From positions 1 to 64,000 of the forward strand of contig NZ_AUCG01000022.1 in NCBI RefSeq assembly GCF_000429645.1: a stretch of DNA of 64,000 nucleotides. The letters run 5' to 3'. The notes beneath the pieces are model-generated. The model was not told where the DNA came from. It ran no database searches and worked only from the letters and a program-made list of their open reading frames with translations. The translations under genes and the position numbers were made by a program. Shown piece by piece: positions 20,180-27,783 of this stretch (position 1 is the stretch's first letter; each line of letters begins with the position of its first letter). This DNA is from Niveispirillum irakense DSM 11586 (GTDB lineage: Bacteria > Pseudomonadota > Alphaproteobacteria > Azospirillales > Azospirillaceae).

Positions 20180-20450
20180 ATGGGACTGTCCTTGCCCACC
20201 CTAGCCCCCCATCGCAACAGTACCTTTGACTGGGGCGCAGAGTTTGTGGGTCCCTGGCGCTCAGTTGGCTCTGCGATCCGTACAGCCCTGGCAGAAGAGC
20301 GTCATTGAGAATGCCAAAGAACGGGTTCGCTGCCGGTTACCGCTCATCAGTCCGGCAATGGTCGCGCAGATGAGCGCAGCACCCCGCAAGGGCTTAGGCT
20401 GGCAGAAGGAAGCGGCGCCAGTCCTGTCGAAGGAGGTTTGGCCTGGAAGA
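20180..20450 (+). pseudogene. IS30-family transposase remnant, frameshifted
   Basis: Two frames together resemble the C-terminal end of IS30 transposases. At 20222-20251 one frame reads STFDWGAEFV, comparable with the family's TFDNGTEFA around the second catalytic Asp (here Asn is Trp). A different frame at about 20283-20420 reads QPWQKSVIENAKERVRCRLP and then APRKGLGW, comparable with SPWQKG.VEN..GR.R..LP and TPRKCLGY of the family. The frame shift, the changed residues and the missing N-terminus mark it as dead. Motif comparison is from memory of the family. Confidence 0.6.
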
Positions 20451-20484
20451 AATCTTCACCCCTTCATTTATATGAATATCAAGA

Positions 20485-20513
20485 AAGGGGAGCGGAACGA
20501 AGAAGCTTCCCTT
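20485..20513 (-). terminator. Possible weak terminator after the SGNH gene
   Basis: An imperfect inverted repeat (arms 20485-20493 and 20505-20513, one mismatch) lies just after the stop of the minus-strand SGNH gene at 20517. The following bases are only moderately T-rich on that strand. Confidence 0.3.
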
Positions 20514-20516
20514 CTT

Positions 20517-21557
20517 TTATTCCTTATTTTCCTTCAGCATTTCTGTCTTCCCCGCTCCAGGAACACCGTAGGACATGATCAGCGGGCCCAATTGATCAGC
20601 AATGGCACGGTGGGCGGCCGGGGAGAAATGAGATAACTCGTCAATAAAAGGCTTATCAACCGCATCCAGCGCGTTAGTGAGGTCAATAATACGATTTTCA
20701 CCTCCCTCCGCGATCAGGCGGCGGAGAGCATCGTAAATAGGCCGGAAGGCCAAATAATGACTATCGCTGAACTGATCAATCGCCGATTGTTCCGCTGTAA
20801 GCTGCCGGCTGAACAGGGTTGGTGAAAGAACGACACGCGCCGGCAGATTGAGGCGGTCGGCGGTCGCCAGGGCGGCCAGCATCTCATCATATATAGCGTG
20901 AACAAGTGCGTTGGCGCGCTCTGGTTCTGTACAGGCGGCAATTCCCTCCAAATCCGCCGTTTCCGAGGTGGTGACTCGCCGTCCGATGGCCTCAAAAAGC
21001 CGCTCAAGTGCGGTTGTGGCTCTTGGCTTGGGGGCCGGTGGCGGTGTCATGCAACGGTCCGCAATTTCCAATATGCTGGCCATAATCAATACTTGGTCGG
21101 GAGCAAGACCGCGCGCCGTCAGAAAGGAAAGGCGGATGCGGTTGTTGAACAGAGTCTCACCCGGTACCGCATAATTCATGACCTCCCACTCCGGGTGATC
21201 GTGTTCTATCAAGGTTGACAGAATCTGATCATCTGTCACTCCCATCCCGAAAGTCTGCGAAGCACCAAGCAGAAGAATCCGACGATTTGCAGGTGGGTTT
21301 GTTGCCTGCCGTGGGGCGCGGCGACCATCCTGCGCGATGGTAAAATTCGGTAATGTGGTTGCAATGGGGGTTTTTCCCATCCCAGGTTCGAAGGCCATTT
21401 TGAGATTTGGCCTCACCAGCCCCTCTTGGTTCAACTGCAATTCAACGATTGAATTCCGTATCCATCGCTGGGCGAACAGAGCACCATCAACCATCCCATT
21501 CAGCAATGCCAGCAAGATCAAGGTCTTGAGCAAAAAGTCAAAGGCTCTGGCGATCAT
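20517..21557 (-). CDS. SGNH/GDSL hydrolase-like protein with N-terminal membrane anchor
   Basis: A hydrophobic N-terminal segment (FLLKTLILLALLNGMVDG) precedes an SGNH-type domain with block I LLLGASQTFGMGV (nucleophile Ser) and the Asp-x2-His block DELSHFSPAAHR near the C-terminus. Such proteins accompany MBOAT acyltransferases and take part in O-acylation or deacylation of exported glycans. ATG 21557 is chosen because GGAAAG lies upstream and it avoids a 44-bp overlap with the MBOAT gene that the longer frame from 21632 would give. It is the last gene of the minus-strand arm of the carbamoyltransferase cassette. Confidence 0.8.
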   Translation of the reverse strand: MIARAFDFLLKTLILLALLNGMVDGALFAQRWIRNSIVELQLNQEGLVRPNLKMAFEPGMGKTPIATTLPNFTIAQDGRRAPRQATNPPANRRILLLGASQTFGMGVTDDQILSTLIEHDHPEWEVMNYAVPGETLFNNRIRLSFLTARGLAPDQVLIMASILEIADRCMTPPPAPKPRATTALERLFEAIGRRVTTSETADLEGIAACTEPERANALVHAIYDEMLAALATADRLNLPARVVLSPTLFSRQLTAEQSAIDQFSDSHYLAFRPIYDALRRLIAEGGENRIIDLTNALDAVDKPFIDELSHFSPAAHRAIADQLGPLIMSYGVPGAGKTEMLKENKE

Positions 21558-21588
21558 TGCGGGTCTTTCCGATACGGGAGTGTAAGGA

Positions 21589-22953
21589 TCAAAAATCGAA
21601 ATAATAGAAAGATGCGGGTTGACTTGAGGCAACTAGGGAGCAAGTTGCAATAATTGACAAGCAAATAGGTGCAGCAATCCAGGCCGGGATTATAGCTGCC
21701 AGACCGGTGATCCTGTCGCGTGTGTCCAATCCGTGAAGTATCAATGCTGTTGCGCACAAACCGAGCAGCAAAGGCCAGCCAGCCGGCGCCAGGCCCCAGC
21801 CATTTTTTCCAAAAAAAGCGAGCACCATGTCCCCGGCGATGCCCATTGTCGGCGCCCTGAACATAGTCGCTGTCAGGGCAAAAAAGATACACGTATAAAG
21901 AACGCCAGATATTCGTAGCCATAGGCGTCCATTTTGGGCTGATCGACTGAAGCCTGTCCAATGTTCAATTACCAAAACTGCACCGTGGGCCGCCCCCCAA
22001 AGAATGAAATGCCATGCGGCTCCATGCCAAATGCCTGACACCACCATTGTAAGGAAAATTGCCATGCTGGGCAGGCTTCCGCGCAGCCGGCGAAACAAAG
22101 GCATGAAAACATAGTCACGTAACCATAACGTGAGAGTGATATGCCACCGTCGCCATAACTCGGTCAATGATGTCGCCAGATAAGGTGAACGGAAATTTTC
22201 TGGGAAAGTGACACCAAACAGCATAGCCAAGGCAATAGCCATATCTGAATAAGCACTAAAATCACAATAAATCTGCACCATGAAGGCCAGTACTGCCAAC
22301 ATAGCCTCAGCGGTCCCCAATATATCTGCTTTCAAATAAGCGGCATCTACATAAACAGCAAGCGGATCAGCGATGACAACTTTCTTCACTATTCCGGCTG
22401 TGAATAGGTACAGGGCTGGTATCACGGCAGTACGATCTATGCGCATGCCCGATAATTGGGGGAACATCTGATGGCCGCGCAAAATGGGGCCAGCGATCAG
22501 GTGAGGAAAGAAAGTCACATAAACTGAAATTGCCAGGAGAGATGGTGGTTGAGCGGCCTTATCGCGCCGTGAATCCAGGATCAGGCTGACGATGGTAAAC
22601 GTGACGAATGAGACCCCTAACGGCAATGTCCAAGGAGGCAATGTCCATTCAGTGCCAAGTAACCCATCAACCACAGACAGGAGGAAATGCGTATATTTAA
22701 ACGCAGCCAGCGGGAGAAGCGTTATGATGATGATGGCGGGGAGCAAACTTGGCCACCGTCGTACGGCGCGTACGCCCGCCCACGCCATCAATACAAAAAC
22801 AACGATCAGCAGGGCATAAGGGGGATACCACCAAGCATAGAAAAAAAGGCTGGCAAGCGTTGTCCATCCAAGACGAACATTTCCCCTGGTCAGCGCAAAA
22901 ATAGGGGTAAAGGCAGCCAGAAAAATGAAAAATTCATAATGGTGAAATAGCAT
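21589..22953 (-). CDS. MBOAT family O-acyltransferase (AlgI-like)
   Basis: The 454-residue polytopic membrane protein has the AlgI-type hallmarks: FPHLIAGPILR, QIYCDFSAYSDMAIALA, the ELWRRWHITLTLWLRDYVF block and the catalytic-His segment SGIWHGAAWHFILWG. It would transfer acyl groups across the membrane to an exported sugar or polymer. It starts 11 bp after the upstream SGNH gene, in one operon with SGNH genes on both sides. The acceptor is unknown. Confidence 0.92.
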   Translation of the reverse strand: MLFHHYEFFIFLAAFTPIFALTRGNVRLGWTTLASLFFYAWWYPPYALLIVVFVLMAWAGVRAVRRWPSLLPAIIIITLLPLAAFKYTHFLLSVVDGLLGTEWTLPPWTLPLGVSFVTFTIVSLILDSRRDKAAQPPSLLAISVYVTFFPHLIAGPILRGHQMFPQLSGMRIDRTAVIPALYLFTAGIVKKVVIADPLAVYVDAAYLKADILGTAEAMLAVLAFMVQIYCDFSAYSDMAIALAMLFGVTFPENFRSPYLATSLTELWRRWHITLTLWLRDYVFMPLFRRLRGSLPSMAIFLTMVVSGIWHGAAWHFILWGAAHGAVLVIEHWTGFSRSAQNGRLWLRISGVLYTCIFFALTATMFRAPTMGIAGDMVLAFFGKNGWGLAPAGWPLLLGLCATALILHGLDTRDRITGLAAIIPAWIAAPICLSIIATCSLVASSQPASFYYFDF

Positions 22954-22964
22954 CGTTTATACCC

Positions 22965-23963
22965 TCAATTGCCACCCTGTGAGAGCATACTGAGGATCTT
23001 TTCTGCAACAGGCTCTTTTATTTTTGTGAATGCAGCACCATTCAGATGGATGTCATGTCCTGATACCCAGTATTTTTGTGACTCCTCCCCTTTAAAAAGA
23101 GGGAAAAGATCGACAAATTCCCAGCCATATGATTCCGTACGGCGTTGGATAATTTCAGTTGCAAAATTGTAAGGATAATTAACAAAGTCATTCGTTTCAG
23201 GCAGCATGGCGAAGAGTACTTTATATTTTCCGGCTTTTTGTTCGGATGCGATAGTGATGAATGCACGATCTAATGATGCCGTCATTTTTTCACCGGTCCA
23301 ATTACGCCGGTAATAAGTAACGAGATCTTCGTGTCCACTTGTCCCACCGGCGACCCGTGTAAAGAAGGCCGAGGCCAGAGCCGCCAGCTGGCTTTTGCGA
23401 ACCAGCAGGGAGGCGCGGCCCTCTTGCTGAGGATCGGTTGCGCGCATCGTGGGTAGAACGACCAGCAGGTCAGGAGAAAGCCGAGCATTCAGATCATGCC
23501 AGCGGGCGGCAAGCTGCTCGAGATTCATATTGCCAATGCCGGCATTCAAAATGACAAAATCCGAACCCAATCGTTCCTGTAGCTGGCCAGCCAGGGTCTC
23601 CGCCTCCGGCACACCCCAGCCGAACGTTATTGAATCACCCAGCAAGACGACGACTTTTTTGTCCTTCAGCATGTCTGCGTCAATATCCGGCCCACGTAAG
23701 CCCAGATTATTGATGCGGATATTGACATGCTGCAGATCAGCCGATGTTCCTGGGCGATGTTCATGCCCAGGCAAAAACTCAGGTGTCGTTTGTTGCAAAA
23801 GATTGGCGTAACGCCACATCTCAATGACGTAATGATCCTGAGATGATGTCGCGACCCGAACCAACATCTCCCCCGCTGCAAAGGCGAGCGCAAAGCTTAA
23901 AAACAGCTTAACTGCCTGGAGACCGATAGATTTGACCGCAGTCCCGCCATTGCCCGAAGACAT
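22965..23963 (-). CDS. SGNH/GDSL hydrolase-like membrane-anchored protein
   Basis: A 332-residue protein with one N-terminal transmembrane segment (AVKLFLSFALAFAAGEMLV) and an SGNH domain: block I VVLLGDSITFGWGVP, an Asn-containing block (ILNAGIGNMNLEQ) and the terminal Asp-x-x-His region GHDIHLNGAAF. It fits the esterase or O-acetyl-handling proteins encoded beside AlgI-like acyltransferases. It lies between the 50-residue DUF5989 gene (92 bp upstream) and the MBOAT gene on the same strand. Confidence 0.85.
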   Translation of the reverse strand: MSSGNGGTAVKSIGLQAVKLFLSFALAFAAGEMLVRVATSSQDHYVIEMWRYANLLQQTTPEFLPGHEHRPGTSADLQHVNIRINNLGLRGPDIDADMLKDKKVVVLLGDSITFGWGVPEAETLAGQLQERLGSDFVILNAGIGNMNLEQLAARWHDLNARLSPDLLVVLPTMRATDPQQEGRASLLVRKSQLAALASAFFTRVAGGTSGHEDLVTYYRRNWTGEKMTASLDRAFITIASEQKAGKYKVLFAMLPETNDFVNYPYNFATEIIQRRTESYGWEFVDLFPLFKGEESQKYWVSGHDIHLNGAAFTKIKEPVAEKILSMLSQGGN

Positions 23964-24055
23964 TATTTACCCCCCTCCGCGCAAACGGTTCTCAACCATT
24001 CGCGCCTGCCCGAAATGGCAATACTTTGCCTTCATCTGCTGCAAAAGTTCTGAAA

Positions 24056-24208
24056 TTAAAAAACGGTATATATAAACGGCGCCCACGCCGTACCCTGACT
24101 TGCACCAAGCAGAATAGATGCGATAAGGAGGACGATGATTGCGGGTATGAATATTATACGTGTTTTTTTGCTAAACAAAAAACGGAATATTTCAAAAAAA
24201 TTATTCAT
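24056..24208 (-). CDS. DUF5989 family small membrane protein (50 residues)
   Basis: This gene is easy to miss because of its size. ATG 24208 to TAA 24056 encodes 50 residues: a short polar start with two Phe-rich stretches (FFEIFRFLFSKK), one transmembrane helix (IIFIPAIIVLLIASILLG) and the ending QGTAWAPFIYTVF. The QGxAxAPFIYTxF tail is the hallmark of DUF5989 proteins, which occur with SxtJ proteins and NodU-type carbamoyltransferases. A GAGAGA ribosome-like site precedes it. Here it heads the minus-strand arm and is divergent from its usual partner SxtJ. Function unknown. Confidence 0.8.
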   Translation of the reverse strand: MNNFFEIFRFLFSKKTRIIFIPAIIVLLIASILLGASQGTAWAPFIYTVF

Positions 24209-24346
24209 TTCATCTCTCTCATTTTTATTACGTTAACATCGGATTTTTAGATGCTTAAGATAGAACATTTTTCAGCTTTATGTTTACAAGGGTTTTGGGA
24301 TTGGATCAAGATAAGTTTGGTTTCTGTGCGATATGCGGGGTGCGCG

Positions 24347-24760
24347 ATGATTGATCCGGTGTCGGCTCGACCAAAGGTGACGATGGGTTCCAATCGGTCG
24401 TTTGGGCTGGTTTTTACGGTCGTATTCGCGGTCATTGGGCTTTGGCCGCTGATTGGTGGGAGTGAGCCCAAATGGTCAGCGCTTTATGTGGCTGGTGCGA
24501 TATTGGCCCTGGCGCTTCTGGTCCCCCGCATCCTTTATTGGCCCAATCGTATCTGGTTCCTGTTTGGCAACCTCCTGCACCGCGTCATGTCTCCGGTGAC
24601 GATGGGTGTTGTGTACGTTTTTTCGGTGTTGCCGCTGGGTATCCTTTTTCGGTTACTCCGCAAAGATCCACTTCGGCTGCGTTGGGATGCGAACGCGGAT
24701 AGTTATTGGGTTCCCCGTGATCCGCCATCGGCTTATGGCTCAATGCGGGATCAGTTCTGA
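24347..24760 (+). CDS. SxtJ family membrane protein
   Basis: The 137-residue protein carries the SxtJ-type opening SNRSFGLVFTVVFAVIGLWP, then two or three membrane segments and a C-terminal polar tail. SxtJ is a conserved but uncharacterised partner of carbamoyltransferases, named from saxitoxin clusters. The start is uncertain: ATG 24347 is preferred with a GGGG upstream, while an in-frame ATG at 24251 would add 32 residues of non-family sequence. The carbamoyltransferase gene follows after 39 bp. Confidence 0.8.
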   Translation: MIDPVSARPKVTMGSNRSFGLVFTVVFAVIGLWPLIGGSEPKWSALYVAGAILALALLVPRILYWPNRIWFLFGNLLHRVMSPVTMGVVYVFSVLPLGILFRLLRKDPLRLRWDANADSYWVPRDPPSAYGSMRDQF

Positions 24761-24799
24761 CAATTCAACGCACTTGTAAGAAAGAACAGGCGGCATATT

Positions 24800-26653
24800 G
24801 TGCGGATATTGGGGATTTCGGCTTTTTACCACGACAGTGCGGCAGCACTGGTCGAGGATGGACGAGTGGTGGCAGCCGCGCAGGAAGAACGGTTTTCGCG
24901 CATCCGGCACGATGCCGCTTATCCCGCCCGGGCCATTGATTATTGTTTGGCCGAGGCGGGATGCAAGCTCGCGGCGATTGATCATGTCGTGTTTTTCGAC
25001 AAGCCGTTTTTGAAGTTCGAGAGACTGTTCGTCACCGCCGTTGCCACGGCGCCGCGTGGCTTTGAGATGTTTCGCACCGCGATGCCGGTCTGGTTGAAGG
25101 ATAAATTGTTCCAAAAGGACCGGCTCCGCCGTGAACTTGCCGAGCGGGAACCGGAGGTCGATTGGGCATCGCGCCTACTTTTTGCGGAACATCACCAAAG
25201 CCATGCCGCGGCCGCCTTCTACCCGTCACCGTTTGAGGAAGCGGCGATCCTGACATTGGACGGGGTGGGCGAATGGGCTACTACATCCATCGCCATTGGC
25301 CGGGGCAACCGCATTGAGCCGCTGAACGAGATCCATTTTCCCCATTCGCTGGGCCTGCTCTATTCAGCCGTAACCTATCATCTGGGGTTTAAAGTTAATT
25401 CCGGTGAATACAAGGTTATGGGCCTGGCTCCCTATGGGCAGCCCCGGTTCAAGAACCTGCTGATGGAGAAGGTCATTGATGTGAAGGCGGATGGCTCATT
25501 CCGCCTTAACCTGGCCTATTTCAGCTATTGCACGGGCCTGCGCATGACCAATGCCAAGTTCGATGCGCTTTTCGGGCGGGCACCCCGGGCAGGTGGCGAC
25601 GAGCCGTTGGAGCCGTTCCATATGGATCTGGCCGCCAGCGTTCAGGCGGTGACCGAGGAGGTGGTACTGCGCCTGACCCGGTCGCTGGCACGGCAGACGG
25701 GGCTGCCCAATCTGTGTCTGGCTGGTGGCGTGGCCTTGAACTGCGTTGCCAATGGCAAGGTGCTGCGCGACGGTGCCTTCCGGAATGTCTGGGTACAGCC
25801 GGCAGCAGGTGATGCTGGCGGCGCACTTGGCGCGGCCCTGGCCGCCTGGCACCATCATCTTGACCGGCCCCGGATCGTCGATGCGTCGGCGCAGGACGGG
25901 ATGGCCGGCGCCTATCTGGGGCCGTCCTTCGATGATGAGGAATGTGCCAAACGGTTGACCCTTGCCGGTGCCCGGTTCGAACGCGCGGTTGATGAAGCCA
26001 CGTTGATGGCCCGTACCGCTGACGCTCTGGCCGAGGGGCAGGCGGTTGGCTGGTTCCAGGGTCGGATGGAGTTCGGACCCCGCGCCTTGGGCAACAGGTC
26101 CATTTTGGGCGATCCGCGCTCCCCAACAATGCGGCGTGATCTCAATCTGAAAATCAAATTCCGGGAAGGATTTCGCCCCTTCGCTCCCGCGGTGCTGCGG
26201 GAGGCAGCGGGAGATTGGTTCCAGCTGGAGGGGGACAGCCCCTATATGCTGATCACCACCCCTGTGCTGGAGCGTCACCGGCGTTCGCTGTCCGCTGAAC
26301 AGGAAGCACGGAAAGGCTTTGATGCGCTATCGGTTGAACGTTCAACCGTGCCGGCCGTGACCCATGTGGATTATTCGGCACGGGTTCAGACGGTTGATGC
26401 GCGCACGAATCCCCGGTTCGCTGCCTTGCTGCGCGCTTTCGCGGACCGAACCGGTTGTCCGATGGTTATCAATACCAGTTTCAATGTGCGGGGCGAACCC
26501 ATCGTCCACACGCCGGAGGAAGCCTTCGCCTGCTTCATGGGCAGTGGCCTTGATATATTGGTGGTTGGGGATTGTATCCTGCGCAAATCCGACCAGGACC
26601 CAGACCAACTCAGTAAATATGCTGATCACAAGACACGCTTCGAAGCGGATTGA
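24800..26653 (+). CDS. Carbamoyltransferase (NodU/CmcH family)
   Basis: A 617-residue enzyme that transfers a carbamoyl group from carbamoyl phosphate, via carbamoyl-AMP, to a hydroxyl of a sugar or small molecule. The Kae1-like N-terminal domain is clear (ILGISAFYHDSAAALVEDG, the metal-binding EHHQSHAAAAFYPSPF region, LTLDGVGEW). The C-terminal carbamoyl-transfer domain is also clear (GWFQGRMEFGPRALGNRSIL, GFRPFAPAVL, INTSFNVRGEPIVHTPEEAF). GTG 24800 is the start that gives the family N-terminus. It is convergent with the end of the lipopeptide operon (12-bp gap). The target may be an exported glycan; decoration of the lipopeptide is possible but unproven. Confidence 0.95.
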   Translation: MRILGISAFYHDSAAALVEDGRVVAAAQEERFSRIRHDAAYPARAIDYCLAEAGCKLAAIDHVVFFDKPFLKFERLFVTAVATAPRGFEMFRTAMPVWLKDKLFQKDRLRRELAEREPEVDWASRLLFAEHHQSHAAAAFYPSPFEEAAILTLDGVGEWATTSIAIGRGNRIEPLNEIHFPHSLGLLYSAVTYHLGFKVNSGEYKVMGLAPYGQPRFKNLLMEKVIDVKADGSFRLNLAYFSYCTGLRMTNAKFDALFGRAPRAGGDEPLEPFHMDLAASVQAVTEEVVLRLTRSLARQTGLPNLCLAGGVALNCVANGKVLRDGAFRNVWVQPAAGDAGGALGAALAAWHHHLDRPRIVDASAQDGMAGAYLGPSFDDEECAKRLTLAGARFERAVDEATLMARTADALAEGQAVGWFQGRMEFGPRALGNRSILGDPRSPTMRRDLNLKIKFREGFRPFAPAVLREAAGDWFQLEGDSPYMLITTPVLERHRRSLSAEQEARKGFDALSVERSTVPAVTHVDYSARVQTVDARTNPRFAALLRAFADRTGCPMVINTSFNVRGEPIVHTPEEAFACFMGSGLDILVVGDCILRKSDQDPDQLSKYADHKTRFEAD

Positions 26654-26665
26654 CACATCCACCCT

Positions 26666-27403
26666 TCACAGCCCCGCTACGATATCGGCGATCAGGCGGG
26701 GCCGGTGATCGGACAGGTAGAAATGCCCGCCCGGATAGATCAGCCGGCGGAACGGCCCTGTCGTATGGTCGGCCCAGCCGGCCAGTTCCGCAGCGCTGAC
26801 CAGCCCATCCTCCTGCCCGCCCAGGGCTGTCAGTGGGCAATTCAGCGGCGGGGCGTTATCGTGCTGATACCCTTCCGCCAGGGCAAGGTCGTCCCGCAAC
26901 ACGGGAAGGATGAGGGACAGGAGTTCCTCATGCGCCCGCACGGCAGCAGGGATGCCGCCATGGCGATCCAGTTCCTCCAGCAGATCGGCCTGCGCCAGAC
27001 CGGACAGGGGGGCACGGGACAGGGGCAGGTGCGGCGCCCGGAAGGCAGAACAGAAAAGATGGGTCGGCGCCCCTGCCCCCTCCGCCACCAGGGAAAGCGC
27101 TGTGCGATAGGCAAGCAGCGCGCCCAGACTGTGCCCAAACAGGGCGAAGGGCCGATCCAGCAGCGGCGCCATGGCCGCCCGCACCCCGTCCACCACCTGC
27201 GCGGGATCGGCGCAGCGGGGCGCGCCATAGGCCGCCTCCCGCCCGGGCAAGCGGATGGCAATCAGTTCCACATGGCGCGGCAGCTCCGCCGCCCAGGGCA
27301 CGAAGAAAGCAGCACCACCGCCGGCATGGTGGAAGCAGAACAGCCTGATATCCGCCTCTGGCCGGGGCTGCGGGCGGACCAGCCACAAGGGCGTCGGTGT
27401 CAC
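26666..27403 (-). CDS. Type II thioesterase of the NRPS/PKS operon
   Basis: An alpha/beta-hydrolase of about 245 residues that removes wrong or stalled acyl groups from carrier proteins. The nucleophile elbow is FGHSLGALLAYR, the acid is probably in GGQEDGLVS, and the catalytic His is in YPGGHFYLSDHR. The start is GTG 27403, which overlaps the STAS stop by 4 bp; the open frame extends further upstream but without family sequence. It is the last gene of the lipopeptide operon. Confidence 0.92.
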   Translation of the reverse strand: MTPTPLWLVRPQPRPEADIRLFCFHHAGGGAAFFVPWAAELPRHVELIAIRLPGREAAYGAPRCADPAQVVDGVRAAMAPLLDRPFALFGHSLGALLAYRTALSLVAEGAGAPTHLFCSAFRAPHLPLSRAPLSGLAQADLLEELDRHGGIPAAVRAHEELLSLILPVLRDDLALAEGYQHDNAPPLNCPLTALGGQEDGLVSAAELAGWADHTTGPFRRLIYPGGHFYLSDHRPRLIADIVAGL

Positions 27404-27735
27404 TTCAGCACATCGACCGCGGCCGCGCGGTCGGGCCGGATGGTGAACAACGCCAGAAACCCGCTGACCCGGAACACCTCCATCACCGGTGCGGCAAGGC
27501 CGGCAAGGCACAGCTTGGCCTCCGCCGCCTTCATGCGTTTGGCGGCGATCAGCAGCACCCGCAGTCCGGCGGAGGAAACATAATCAAGGCCGGTGCAGTC
27601 GATCACCAGGCCTCCCTGGCTGCCATCGGTCAGCCGCAGCACGGCCTGTTCCGCCAGGGGAGCGGTATTGCTGTCCAGGCGGCCGATGAGTGTCAGGATC
27701 GTCACGCCGTCGATCCTCTCTTCGCTAAGGTTCAT
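27400..27735 (-). CDS. STAS-domain anti-sigma-factor-antagonist-like protein
   Basis: The 111-residue protein is a single STAS domain, with the conserved phosphorylatable Ser in DCTGLDYVSSAGLRVLL. Proteins like SpoIIAA bind a partner kinase/anti-sigma factor when the Ser is unphosphorylated. No cognate kinase (RsbW/SpoIIAB) or SpoIIE phosphatase is seen in the window. It sits between the exporter gene and the thioesterase gene, so a role in controlling export or the pathway is suggested. ATG 27735 is chosen because the residues upstream are not family-like. Confidence 0.88.
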   Translation of the reverse strand: MNLSEERIDGVTILTLIGRLDSNTAPLAEQAVLRLTDGSQGGLVIDCTGLDYVSSAGLRVLLIAAKRMKAAEAKLCLAGLAAPVMEVFRVSGFLALFTIRPDRAAAVDVLK

Positions 27736-27783
27736 GTCTCCATATCCGTCATGGCAAGGGGATGCGCGGCCCACCAGCCTGCT

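Noticed and set aside
24026-24250. 74-codon plus-strand frame
   Set aside because: It is antisense to the DUF5989 gene, which has a clear family tail.
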